Source: Cytophagia bacterium CHB2
GTDB taxonomy: Bacteria > Zhuqueibacterota > Zhuqueibacteria > Zhuqueibacterales > Zhuqueibacteraceae
Assembly (NCBI GenBank): GCA_030263535.1
Contig: SZPB01000014.1
Location: 1-35,559 of the forward strand
Length of the DNA: 35,559 nucleotides
Direction of reading: 5' to 3'
Both the position numbers and the translations under genes were made by a program. The notes beneath the pieces were generated by a model. It worked only from the letters and a program-made list of their open reading frames with translations. It made no database searches and was not told the origin of the DNA. This document shows, piece by piece, positions 18,494 to 26,852 of the stretch (position 1 is its first letter; the number at the start of each line of letters is the position of its first letter).

Positions 18494-18861
18494 GGCGCAG
18501 GCTCTTAGTGTTCCAATATCTTAAAAACGTTGTCGCTCCCGGCCTGTCTAATGGAAGGGATATTGTGAAGTTGCAGACATCATACCGAGTGCTTCACAAG
18601 ATTCTGCCTGGAGGACATTTCAAGAAAGTGCATCTAAAAACTAACCGCGCATCACAGCCTTTCAAACGAGGCATTATCTCATCACGTGGGGTTGAAAATT
18701 TTTCCGATCCAAAGTAAACGCAACAGGAGAAAACCCAGAAATACATTTTCTAAAAAATTTTGCAGTGACCTCCGTTCTCTCCTAGTATCGTTTTTTGATT
18801 TCTGCCACCACATCAGAGATTCCGTATTCAACTTATCAAAAAACGGCCCGAGAAAATTCAT
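18494..18861. other. Intergenic stretch between convergent genes
   Basis: About 370 bases separating the Smr gene (plus) from the Fe-S oxidoreductase gene (minus). Short open frames here have no domain and no ribosome site. No convincing terminator, repeat or RNA structure was seen. Confidence 0.5.
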
Positions 18862-20715
18862 TCAAACAGTCACCCGCATATTCTCCGCTACCAATTCCGC
18901 CAAATCCTTCGTCTCTTCCACCGCCGCGTTGAGCATCATTTTGCATTCCGGGCAAGCGGTGACGAGAATCTTCGCGCCTGAGGCAGCGATTTCTTCCTTG
19001 CGGGTTTGATCGACGCGCTTGGCGACTTTTTGCTCGCGCGCAAAACCGGCATTGCCGCCGCCGCAACAAAACGAGCGCTCGCCGTGGCGCGCTAATTCAG
19101 TAACTTTGTATCCGGCTTGCGCAATCACCTCGCGCGGCGCGGCATAAACTTTTTCATAACGCCCGAGATAGCAGGGATCGTGATACGTCAACGGCTTGCC
19201 GTTGGCCACTTGCAGTTGCAGCTTGCCGCTCGCCAGCAAATCCGTGATAAACTCGGAATGATGAATCGCCTCCACGGAAAACTCGCGCTTCAGCGTAGGA
19301 TACTCCCGGCGAAACGTGTGCAAGCAATGCGGGCAGGGTGAAATCATCTTCGTCACGGTGTTTTCGGTCAACGCTGAAATGTTTTCATTCGCCAGCGTTT
19401 GAAATTGCATTTCCTCGCCCTGCCGGCGCGAATGATGGCCGCTGCACGCCTCTTCTTGCAACACACCGAAATTGATGCGCGCTTGCTTCAAAATCTTAAT
19501 CATCGCTTCCAAACTGCTGCGCGCGTCTGCGTTGTAAGACCATACACAGCCGAGCCAGAGCAAATATTCAGTTTTGTTTTTTTCATAGAGGGGAATGTCA
19601 AGCTCGGCCAGCAGCTTGGCGCGCGCCTCTTTGCGCGCAGCGAAGGGATTGCCGTACTGCTCGACTTTCTCGAGAAATTCCGTGGCCACCATGCCTTTAC
19701 CGATCGACAACGCTTGTGCGCGCTTGGCGCCCAGCAGCACTTGCAGATGCTCGATGCCTACCGGACAAATATTTTCGCACGCGCCGCAGCTCGTGCATTG
19801 GCCCAGCTCGACCTCAGAAATAATGTTGCCGATGACCGGAGAATCTGCTGCCAACGCTAGCGCGTTGCGACCGGCCAGAATGAAGCCGCGCGGATTCAAC
19901 TCCTGCCCGCTGTTCCATGCCGGGCATTGTTCCGTGCAACGCTTGCACTCGACGCAGGTCAGAAAATCCATGCGCATTTTCCACGGCACGTCGGCAAGGC
20001 TTTCCAGGCCGAGCTTCACCTCCTCCGCTTCTGCAAGCTGATCCATATCAAGATTGAGCGGCAAATAATCGCCGAGTCGCGGTGTGCGGAAAAAAATATC
20101 CACCGGCGACAGGATGAGGTGCATGTGCTTCGAGCGAATGATGAGATGCGGGAATACGAGAATCACCAGCGCATGCGCCCACCAATTCGCTTTCGGGAAC
20201 GCCGGCTCGGCTTGATGGCCGTTGAGATAAGTTACCATCAAGATCACAATGAAAAGCGCCACCAGGCCGGAAGTCCACGATTTGGGGTCCGGTGAAATTT
20301 TCACCAATACAAATCGCCGGAATGCCAACCCTAGAATCCCGAATATTACAGCCCAGGCAATAATGGCAAGCGCAGATTTGAACAGAGGAAGTCGTTCGCC
20401 GAAGATGATTTTCAGGAAGGGTAGATCAAAACCTTTCAGAAAGTGATCGATCGTTTCCAGGCCGAAAATAACAAAACCCAGAAACACCGCCAAGTGCAGC
20501 ACGCCGGTGATCGGGCGCGCGCCGATGACTTTTGTGTGAAAAAAAACTTCTTTGAAGGTGCGCCATAACCGCGCGCCCACGCGATCGGTGCGCACCCGAT
20601 CGCTTTTGCCGGCGCGAATCTGCTCAATCTTGCGATAAAAATCTCTTACAAAAAGCGCTAGTGAAGACACAATCAAAACTGCCAACAGCGCTTTTTCCCA
20701 AAGTTGAAATGCCAT
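18862..20715 (-). CDS. Membrane-anchored (Fe-S) oxidoreductase, HdrD/GlcF-like with CCG domains
   Basis: A 617-residue protein. The N-terminal 210 residues hold about five or six transmembrane segments, similar to the quinone-reactive NarI-like part of heterodisulfide reductase-related enzymes. Two 4Fe-4S motifs follow: C254/C257/C260-C264P and C307/C310/C313-C317P. Two cysteine-rich CCG-type domains complete it: C390, C424 with SG instead of CG, C461/C464; and C515, C550-C551-G, C588/C591. This architecture fits a membrane electron conduit between a soluble donor, often electron transfer flavoprotein or a dehydrogenase, and the quinone pool. No etfAB or partner dehydrogenase is next to it, so the donor is unknown. 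Only the second CCG domain has the full canonical cysteine set. Confidence 0.9.
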   Translation of the reverse strand: MAFQLWEKALLAVLIVSSLALFVRDFYRKIEQIRAGKSDRVRTDRVGARLWRTFKEVFFHTKVIGARPITGVLHLAVFLGFVIFGLETIDHFLKGFDLPFLKIIFGERLPLFKSALAIIAWAVIFGILGLAFRRFVLVKISPDPKSWTSGLVALFIVILMVTYLNGHQAEPAFPKANWWAHALVILVFPHLIIRSKHMHLILSPVDIFFRTPRLGDYLPLNLDMDQLAEAEEVKLGLESLADVPWKMRMDFLTCVECKRCTEQCPAWNSGQELNPRGFILAGRNALALAADSPVIGNIISEVELGQCTSCGACENICPVGIEHLQVLLGAKRAQALSIGKGMVATEFLEKVEQYGNPFAARKEARAKLLAELDIPLYEKNKTEYLLWLGCVWSYNADARSSLEAMIKILKQARINFGVLQEEACSGHHSRRQGEEMQFQTLANENISALTENTVTKMISPCPHCLHTFRREYPTLKREFSVEAIHHSEFITDLLASGKLQLQVANGKPLTYHDPCYLGRYEKVYAAPREVIAQAGYKVTELARHGERSFCCGGGNAGFAREQKVAKRVDQTRKEEIAASGAKILVTACPECKMMLNAAVEETKDLAELVAENMRVTV

Positions 20716-20763
20716 GACAATGATCCCTTCGCGGGAAAGGTTTTACCGGCCTTCGCCCGTTTG

Positions 20764-20803
20764 CTTGACAAAAAACGGAGGAAGTTATCCGCAACTTGTC
20801 AAG
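20764..20803. promoter_or_regulatory. Perfect inverted repeat upstream of the Fe-S oxidoreductase gene
   Basis: CTTGACAA (20764-20771) and TTGTCAAG (20796-20803) are exact inverted copies with 24 bases between them, 50-90 bases upstream of the start at 20715. On the minus strand the distal arm also contains a TTGACA -35-like box. A bound regulator or a promoter is possible, but no -10 box is convincing. Confidence 0.3.
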
Positions 20804-20849
20804 TGAATGAACGAACAGACATCGCTTGTCGGAAATTCGGAAAGCGACT

Positions 20850-21524
20850 CTACTGATAAAACACTTCAAAATTGGCGTCGCGCCGTTTGGGCTTGAAAAA
20901 TTTCAACAGAATAATGCCAATCACAAAACCGCCGATGTGTGCAAACCAGGCAACGCCGCCGCCTTCGTCAGCGCCGACGGTCGAGACGCCGCCAAATAAT
21001 TGCAGCACAAACCATTGGCCCAACACCAGAAAAGCCGGAACGCGAAATGTGGTGATATAAAAAATAATCGGAAAGGCGACCAGCACACGCGCGCGCGGAT
21101 AGGTTACGGCATAGGCGCCCAAGATGCCGGAGATCGCGCCGCTCGCGCCAACCATCGGAATCGTCGAGCCGGGGTCGATCAGGATGTGCGAAAATGCCGC
21201 GCCCACCCCGCTCAGCATATAAAAAATCAAATAGCGGATGGAACCGAGCAAGTTCTCAATGTTATCTCCAAAAATAAACAAGTAAAGCATGTTGCCGATG
21301 ATGTGCATAAGGTTGCCGTGGAGAAACATCGAGGTAAACAAGCCGCTGGCATCTTCACCGTGCATGATCTTTTGCGGAATGGCGCCATATTGATTGATAA
21401 ATGCCTGGCCGGCTTCCACTGGCAGCAAAAACTGGTGAATAAAAACCACGACATTCACAACAATCAAGATAGTGTTGACGAGAGGGAAGGCCGTGCGAGG
21501 GTTATCATCTTTTATGGGAATCAT
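20850..21524 (-). CDS. Rhomboid family intramembrane serine protease
   Basis: A 224-residue polytopic membrane protein. The family marks are present: HGNLMHIIGN (69-78) on the second helix, the catalytic serine S128 in GASGAISG, and the catalytic histidine H196 in AHIGGF. Rhomboids cleave transmembrane segments of other proteins inside the membrane. The ATG at 21524 is preferred over 21542 because AAGGAG lies five bases upstream and family members start with a sequence like MIPIKDDNP. Its substrate cannot be inferred. It is on the same strand as its neighbours with gaps of more than 100 bp, so co-transcription is uncertain. Confidence 0.93.
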   Translation of the reverse strand: MIPIKDDNPRTAFPLVNTILIVVNVVVFIHQFLLPVEAGQAFINQYGAIPQKIMHGEDASGLFTSMFLHGNLMHIIGNMLYLFIFGDNIENLLGSIRYLIFYMLSGVGAAFSHILIDPGSTIPMVGASGAISGILGAYAVTYPRARVLVAFPIIFYITTFRVPAFLVLGQWFVLQLFGGVSTVGADEGGGVAWFAHIGGFVIGIILLKFFKPKRRDANFEVFYQ

Positions 21525-21632
21525 ATGCGCTCCTTGGTGCAATAACAGCCGGCAGCGCCGGCGAACTTCAACCTACAGAGCTTTTTTCGAAAAGTCAAGC
21601 AAGCCGTTCCAGGCGAACGATGTTGCCGCAGA

Positions 21633-22007
21633 TCAAGCTCGGAGTTTCATGCACGCATAAGCGAGCCACAGCCAGCCGAAAAGAAATGACAAACCGCCGA
21701 GGGGCGTAACCGCGCCCAGCCACGTCACTCCCGTTACCGCCAGCACATACAAGCTGCCGGAAAATAAAATAATGCCGCACAAAAAACCCAACGCCGCAGG
21801 TTGCAACACCAGATGGGGAGATTGATTTTGCAGCACGCCGACCAGCAGCAAGGCCACGGTGTGAAACATTTGATAATGCACCGCTTTTTCATAGATGTCT
21901 TTGCCGTAGGCGCCCAACGTGGCCTTGAGCGCATGCGCACCGAATGCGCCCAGCGCGACGCACAAAAAGCCGGAGAGGCCGGCTATGATCAACCAAAGTT
22001 TAGCCAT
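21633..22007 (-). CDS. DUF423 family small membrane protein (YgdD-like)
   Basis: A 124-residue protein with four predicted transmembrane helices. It matches DUF423: an N-terminal GAFGAHAL, a conserved YEKAVHYQMFHTVALL segment and a glycine-rich VTPLGGLSFLFGWLWLA segment at the end. The function of the family is unknown. The ATG at 22007 is favoured over the ATG two codons upstream (22013) because AAGGA (22013-22017) has proper spacing only to the second one. It lies 54 bp downstream of the LEA14-like lipoprotein gene. Confidence 0.9.
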   Translation of the reverse strand: MAKLWLIIAGLSGFLCVALGAFGAHALKATLGAYGKDIYEKAVHYQMFHTVALLLVGVLQNQSPHLVLQPAALGFLCGIILFSGSLYVLAVTGVTWLGAVTPLGGLSFLFGWLWLAYACMKLRA

Positions 22008-22061
22008 GTTCATCCTTGTAAAAAACGCCGGACCTGCGGCGTGTCAAGACCACAAGCGTGT

Positions 22062-22703
22062 TCAAGGGTTGGTAAATTCTTTGTCGACGATGTTGATGGC
22101 GCCGGGATATTTGAGCGGAACGCCCGAGATCGTCACGCTCGGCGTGGCGGCAAGCGTCAAGCGCGAGGCGCTGCCGCTTTTGCCGGCAATGGCAAACGCC
22201 AAATCCAAAATATCTTTATACCCGTTCCCGCCAAAAAACTGAAACAGATCCAACGACATGGTCAATGGAATAATGGTGGCCTGGCCGGTGCCGGGAATTT
22301 CAAGCGGACTTGAGATGTCGCCGGAGATGGTTTGCTTTTGATCGATGCTCAGCGTCCACGCAAAGCCGGAGAGCAGCGCGGCCTTTTGCGGGCTGCCGCC
22401 GGCGCCGTCATTGGGATTCTTCGCCGCGACATTTAACGTGAAGGCGAGCGGCAGGGATTTCTGCGCAAACGCGGCAGTCAATTTGATGCCGTCTTGCAAG
22501 TTGAGCGAGGTGGGATCATTGATCTTTGCCAGATTAACGCCGGCAAGGGTTCCCGGCACAATGCCGTCCAATTTGAACTGCAAGCGTTGCAAATTTACCA
22601 AAGCATCAGACATTTGCTGCAATGCGGCGCAACCATGAATGCCAAACACGGCAAGGATCGTGAGCGCCAACAGCATGAATAAACGGCGTAAACGAAGATT
22701 CAT
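22062..22703 (-). CDS. Putative lipoprotein, LEA type 2 (LEA14/WHy-like) family
   Basis: A 213-residue exported protein. The N-terminus has two arginines, a hydrophobic stretch and GIHGC with C25 as a possible lipidation site (a weak lipobox). The mature part shows the LEA14/WHy beta-sandwich pattern, for example LAFTLNVAAKNPN, and a repeat-like second half. Such proteins occur in many FCB bacteria and have no firm function; the desiccation link comes from plant relatives. GAGGAA precedes the ATG by about six bases. Confidence 0.7.
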   Translation of the reverse strand: MNLRLRRLFMLLALTILAVFGIHGCAALQQMSDALVNLQRLQFKLDGIVPGTLAGVNLAKINDPTSLNLQDGIKLTAAFAQKSLPLAFTLNVAAKNPNDGAGGSPQKAALLSGFAWTLSIDQKQTISGDISSPLEIPGTGQATIIPLTMSLDLFQFFGGNGYKDILDLAFAIAGKSGSASRLTLAATPSVTISGVPLKYPGAINIVDKEFTNP

Positions 22704-22852
22704 AGAAATTCCTCATGAATAACAGTTCAACAACCGGGCTTATACAATCCAAATTTTTTACATTCAAAAAATGCTTCGACGATATGCCATTGTTCAATAA
22801 AATAGCCGCAAGCAAGATAATCAAGTTCACTTGAGAAGCAAGACCAAGTTCG

Positions 22853-23083
22853 GGCTTCGACAAGCTCGGCTTCGACAAGCTCGGCTTCGACAAGCTCGGC
22901 TTCGACAAGCTCGGCTTCGACAAGCTCAGCCGGCGGTTCGGTTTCGACAGTTCGGGTTCGACAGTTCGGGTTCGACAGTTCGGTTTCGACAGTTCGGTTT
23001 CGACAGTTCGGGTTCGACAGGCTCGGCTTCGACAAGCTCAGCCGGCGATTCGGTTTTGACAGTTCGGCTTCGACAGGCTCAGT
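22853..23083. repeat. Short tandem repeat patch, 14-15 bp units
   Basis: Five exact head-to-tail copies of the 15-mer GGCTTCGACAAGCTC occupy 22853-22927. A series of 14-15 bp variants GGTTCGACAGTTC / GGTTTCGACAGTTC follows, interrupted twice by AGCCGGCGRTTCGG, and the patch ends with GGCTTCGACAGGCTC. Each unit contains a small dyad (GCTT-CGAC-AAGC). It lies in the intergenic space upstream of the LEA14-like gene. Open frames through it translate to low-complexity SLSKP or VEAEL strings and are not real genes. Confidence 0.9.
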
Positions 23084-23136
23084 CGTCGGCAAGTTCAAAC
23101 TGTTGTTGAAATCAATCTTACTCGCGAGACGGTTTG

Positions 23137-24435
23137 TTATGCGATGGGCTGCAAGGTTTTGACGAGAACCTTGTCGACGCGATTGCCATCCATGTCGAGA
23201 ACTTCGAAACGCAAACCACCCCAATCGAAATACTCGCCGGCGGCGGGGATGCGTTCGAGATAAACCATCACGAAGCCGCCGAGTGTTTCGAAATCGCCTT
23301 TGTCGTCGCCGGGTAAATAAGTCAAATCGAAGAGTTGCTTGAACTCGTCAATCGGCAGATAACCATCCACCAGCCAAGAGCCGTCGTCACGCTGCAACAC
23401 TTTCGGTTGCGCCGTCATGCCGGGGTTGGGCACATCTCCCACGATCGCTTCGAGAATATCATTCAAGGTGAGTAAGCCTTGAATTTCACCATATTCATCA
23501 ATGGCAATGGCAATGTGGGTGCGCGAGACGCGAAACAGCTCGAGCACTTTCAGGATGCGCATTTTTTCGTGCACGAACAACGGCTGGCGCATAATCGCGC
23601 GCAGGTCGGGCGATTGGGCATTCAACATCTGCGCTACGAGATCCTTGACGCGCACCACGCCGAGCAGATTATCAAGGCTGCCCTGGCACAGCGGAAAGCG
23701 TGAAAATCCGCTGCCCGAAATTTTGCCGCGCATTTCCTCCAGGGAATCATTCAGGTCGAGCCAGATGATATCGCTGCGCGACGTCATGAGCATGCTGACA
23801 CGGCGATCGCCGAGACGGAAAACACGATCAAAAATGTTCTGCTCGGCTTCTTCAAAGACGCCCGCTTCCGTGCCCTGTTCGATCATTGCTTTGACTTCTT
23901 CTTCCGTGATGGTCGGGGCTGCCGGAGGTTTGACGCGAAAGAGCCGCAGCACGGCCTCGGTGGAAAAACTCAGCAAGCGCACAAAAGGCGAGGCCAGGCG
24001 GGCGAGCCGCTGCATGCTGTTCGCCATGCCGGCGGCAATCCGCTCGGGATAATATAACGCCAGCCGCTTGGGAACCAATTCACCGAGAATCAAGGAAAGG
24101 TAGGTAATGGCCAGCACGACGATGCCTAACGCCAGTGATTCACTATACGGTTGCAGCCACGTCACCTCATTCAATTTAATCATTAGTTTTTCGGCAATCG
24201 TCGCGCCGCCGAACACGCCGGCGAATGTGCCAATGAGTGAAATACCGAATTGCACGGTGGAAAGAAAGCGATTGGGATCGTTGGCAAGTTCCAACGCTAC
24301 GCCCGCCTGTTCATTTCCTTCTTCCGCCAATTGTTCCAGCCGCAGCTTGCGCGCCGAAACCAACGCCGTTTCCGACATGGCGAAAACGCCGTTCAATAGG
24401 ATCAAAACAAGAATAAAAAAAACTTCCAAACCCAT
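23137..24435 (-). CDS. CNNM-type transmembrane protein with CBS pair and CorC_HlyC domain
   Basis: A 432-residue protein. DUF21/CNNM membrane domain with about four helices (1-185, including AMSETALVSARKLRLEQLAE and ILGELVPKRLAL), a CBS pair (about 200-330) and a C-terminal CorC_HlyC domain (about 345-430). Often annotated 'hemolysin', but characterised relatives are linked to Mg2+ or Co2+ efflux and resistance. The start at 24435 is preferred over 24483 because AGAGGG lies about five bases upstream and the membrane domain begins at once. It extends the ion-transport theme of the genes upstream. Confidence 0.92.
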   Translation of the reverse strand: MGLEVFFILVLILLNGVFAMSETALVSARKLRLEQLAEEGNEQAGVALELANDPNRFLSTVQFGISLIGTFAGVFGGATIAEKLMIKLNEVTWLQPYSESLALGIVVLAITYLSLILGELVPKRLALYYPERIAAGMANSMQRLARLASPFVRLLSFSTEAVLRLFRVKPPAAPTITEEEVKAMIEQGTEAGVFEEAEQNIFDRVFRLGDRRVSMLMTSRSDIIWLDLNDSLEEMRGKISGSGFSRFPLCQGSLDNLLGVVRVKDLVAQMLNAQSPDLRAIMRQPLFVHEKMRILKVLELFRVSRTHIAIAIDEYGEIQGLLTLNDILEAIVGDVPNPGMTAQPKVLQRDDGSWLVDGYLPIDEFKQLFDLTYLPGDDKGDFETLGGFVMVYLERIPAAGEYFDWGGLRFEVLDMDGNRVDKVLVKTLQPIA

Positions 24436-24834
24436 AATGGCCCTCTCACAGACACATAAAACAAATGGCGCCGATGGTTTCAAAACTGGCTTGAAATCGA
24501 GGGGCGTTCCGGCAGAACGCCTGCGGCAAAATAAACAAGTTTGAGGGAGAATTCAAGTTTCCGGAGCAGGAAAATGCGGTACAGGTGAGAGCATTGTTGT
24601 CTGCTATGGGGTGACGAAAAAAATCTCTGCGGGATGGCAAGTTTGTGTGCGAAAACTTTCTAATTTTTGTTTAACAGCTATGCCCGTTTTGGGGCAAGCC
24701 AAGAAATCGCCGCATGTCGCGCGGGGCGGCCGCGAGAAAACGTTTTCACGAATCGAACTTTAAAAACAGCAAGAGCTTTTTAAATGGATTTCAGTGGAAG
24801 CCATGTTTTGATGCCGTGTTGACAACACACCCTC
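24436..24834. other. Intergenic stretch with one perfect hairpin
   Basis: About 400 bases between the channel gene and the CNNM gene. It contains a perfect 7-bp stem, GGCGTTC (24503-24509) / GAACGCC (24515-24521), with a 5-base loop and no T run. The hairpin would lie in the leader of the CNNM mRNA if transcription starts upstream of it. No gene is supported here. Confidence 0.45.
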
Positions 24835-25653
24835 TCAATTTTTGGGCTCGGTCTTGAGCAACAGTGTTTGCAGAGCCGCGACCTGCCGCCGCAATTCGGT
24901 GATTTCCTGCGCCAATTCCGAATTGCCGGCGAGCCACTCCGTGCGCTCGTCGCGACGCTCTTGTTGCATTTCCGCTTCGTGTTGCGCCTGCATAGTGTTC
25001 ACAATGATGGCGATGAACAAATTGAGCACAGCAAAGCTGGTAACCACGATGAAGGGCAGGAAAAACACCCACGCCCAGGGATAGACTTCCATCACCGGCC
25101 GGACGATGCCCGACGACCAGTTGTCGAACGTCATGATTTCAAACAGCGAATACATCGAGCGGCCGATGGTGCCGAACCATTCGGCGAAGCGCGCGCCGAA
25201 CAACTGATTTGCCAGCACGGCCGTGACATAATAAACCAACAGCAACACCGCCAGAATCGAAGCCATGCTTGGAATTGCGGCGAGCAGGGCTTGCACTACC
25301 GCGCGCAATTTGGGAACAACCGAGAACAAGCGCAGCACTCGAAAAATTCGGAAGGCGCGCAGCACGGAAAGATTGCCTGCGCCCGGCACGAGTGAAATGC
25401 CGATGATGACGAAATCGAACCAATTCCAACCGCTGGCGAAGAAGCGGAGGCCATAGACCACGATTTTGGCGGTCAGCTCGACCACGAAGATCAGCAGCGC
25501 GAGGCGATCAATCGCGGTCAAAACCGGTCCCCATGCCGCCATCGCCCATGCTGAGGTTTCCAAGCCCAGGGTGATGGCATTGAGCACGATCACGGCCGTG
25601 ATGAAGTGTTGTGTGCGGGTCGATTCGACTATCGCTTTGAGGCGCTCGGACAC
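24835..25653 (-). CDS. Bacterial voltage-gated cation channel (NaChBac-like)
   Basis: A 272-residue six-helix channel subunit from a GTG start at 25653. S1 opens with a TRTQHFITAVIVLNAITLGL stretch typical of BacNav channels. S4 has four arginines at three-residue spacing (R99, R102, R105, R108). The pore loop reads TFDNWS (175-180), where characterised sodium channels have TLESWS, so the key glutamate is replaced by aspartate and Ser by Asn. S6 ends in FIAIIVNTM, followed by a charged neck and coiled-coil tail as in tetrameric BacNavs. An upstream TTG at 25710 is also in frame but has no ribosome site, whereas a purine-rich AGGAAGGGAA precedes the GTG at longish spacing. It follows the M50 protease gene by about 50 bp. 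Confidence 0.88.
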   Translation of the reverse strand: MSERLKAIVESTRTQHFITAVIVLNAITLGLETSAWAMAAWGPVLTAIDRLALLIFVVELTAKIVVYGLRFFASGWNWFDFVIIGISLVPGAGNLSVLRAFRIFRVLRLFSVVPKLRAVVQALLAAIPSMASILAVLLLVYYVTAVLANQLFGARFAEWFGTIGRSMYSLFEIMTFDNWSSGIVRPVMEVYPWAWVFFLPFIVVTSFAVLNLFIAIIVNTMQAQHEAEMQQERRDERTEWLAGNSELAQEITELRRQVAALQTLLLKTEPKN

Positions 25654-25706
25654 CTTTGCTTGTTCCCTTCCTGTTATGTGAGGCCAAAACTGATCGGCTG
25701 ATTTGA

Positions 25707-26819
25707 TCAACTTTGAAAGGCCAGCTTCCAGCCGCGGGGCTTCTCACCGGCGAGCGCGCTTTGAATCATGACGAATTCGCCGATGTTGTCCATCGTCACC
25801 AGGCCGACCATTTTGCCCTGTTGCAGCACCGGCAGGGTGTGGCATTGACACGTTTGCAAACGGGCCATTGCGCCTTCGAGCATTTCGCTCGCTTCCACGG
25901 TTTCAAACTCGCGCTGCATCACGTCGCGTACGAAGGCATTCTTCCCGAATTTTCCGAGCGCCATCAGCAAATCGCCGCGCGTGAGCACGCCCACGACTTT
26001 CCCCTCGTCGACCACGGGAAAATCTTGTTGTGAACCTGCCAGAATCAACTCAATCGCGCGGTTGAGCGTGTCGTTGCTGGAGAGCGTTTGGAAGTTGGTG
26101 AGCATAGCCAGCTTCACCGGAATGCCGCCGACCGCGGTTTTCATCTGCACCATGCCGGCCTCCTGCGCCGCGCCGATCAACACAAAGAAGGCGATGAACA
26201 GCAGAAAGGGGTTGGTGAACAGTCCGATGAATCCGAACAGGAAGGCCATGCCCTGGCCGATGCCCGCGGCAATTTGTGTCGCGCGCGCATAGCCTTTGCG
26301 GGTGGCGAGCAGGGCGCGCAAAACGCGGCCGCCGTCCATCGGGAAGGCCGGCAGCATGTTGAACAGAACGAGCCAGATATTCACGATCATCAGTCGCTCG
26401 AGGAACGAGCCGCTGGTGACCGTGAGACCGTCAAATGGCTCGAAGGTGTTGGTCACCACCAGCCAAACGAATAAGGCGATGGCGATCACAACATTCACGG
26501 CCGGACCGGCGAGCGCGACCCACAATTCCTGGCGGGGATCATCTGGCATGCGCTCCAGCCGGGCGACGCCGCCGATGGGCAGCAGGGTGATGTCGCGCGT
26601 TTTGATGCCGTATTTTTTCGCGGTCAAGGCGTGGCCAAATTCATGCAAAAGCACGCAGCCAAAGAGCGCGAGGATGAATCCTACACCGGAGACCAGCATG
26701 CTCAGGCTGTAGCCTTGCAACCAGTGCATCACGGCAATAAAACCAATCAACAACAGGAAGGTAGCATGCAGATAAACGCCGATGCCGAAATACTCTCCAA
26801 TTTTCCATGACCATTTCAT
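25707..26819 (-). CDS. Site-2 protease family (M50) metalloprotease with CBS pair
   Basis: A 370-residue membrane protein. Zinc-binding HEFGH at 59-63, with the third ligand region N154-MLPAFPMD162-GG, defines the intramembrane metalloprotease. The N-terminal 215 residues hold about six helices. The C-terminal 150 residues form a CBS pair (about 225-360, with FPVVDEGKVVGVLTRGDLL and TLPVLQQGKMVGLVTMDNI), which usually senses adenine nucleotides. The substrate is unknown, and no anti-sigma factor gene lies nearby. GGAGAG precedes the ATG. It sits 33 bp behind the exchanger gene and 53 bp before the channel start, so it is likely in one transcript with both. Confidence 0.93.
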   Translation of the reverse strand: MKWSWKIGEYFGIGVYLHATFLLLIGFIAVMHWLQGYSLSMLVSGVGFILALFGCVLLHEFGHALTAKKYGIKTRDITLLPIGGVARLERMPDDPRQELWVALAGPAVNVVIAIALFVWLVVTNTFEPFDGLTVTSGSFLERLMIVNIWLVLFNMLPAFPMDGGRVLRALLATRKGYARATQIAAGIGQGMAFLFGFIGLFTNPFLLFIAFFVLIGAAQEAGMVQMKTAVGGIPVKLAMLTNFQTLSSNDTLNRAIELILAGSQQDFPVVDEGKVVGVLTRGDLLMALGKFGKNAFVRDVMQREFETVEASEMLEGAMARLQTCQCHTLPVLQQGKMVGLVTMDNIGEFVMIQSALAGEKPRGWKLAFQS

Positions 26820-26852
26820 AGGTATCTCTCCTTTCCATCAACTCAAAGTAAT

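Noticed and set aside
22606-23224. Minus- and plus-strand frames giving SLSKP/VEAEL/LRQAR repeat proteins
   Set aside because: They translate the 15-bp tandem DNA repeat in several frames; low-complexity artefacts.
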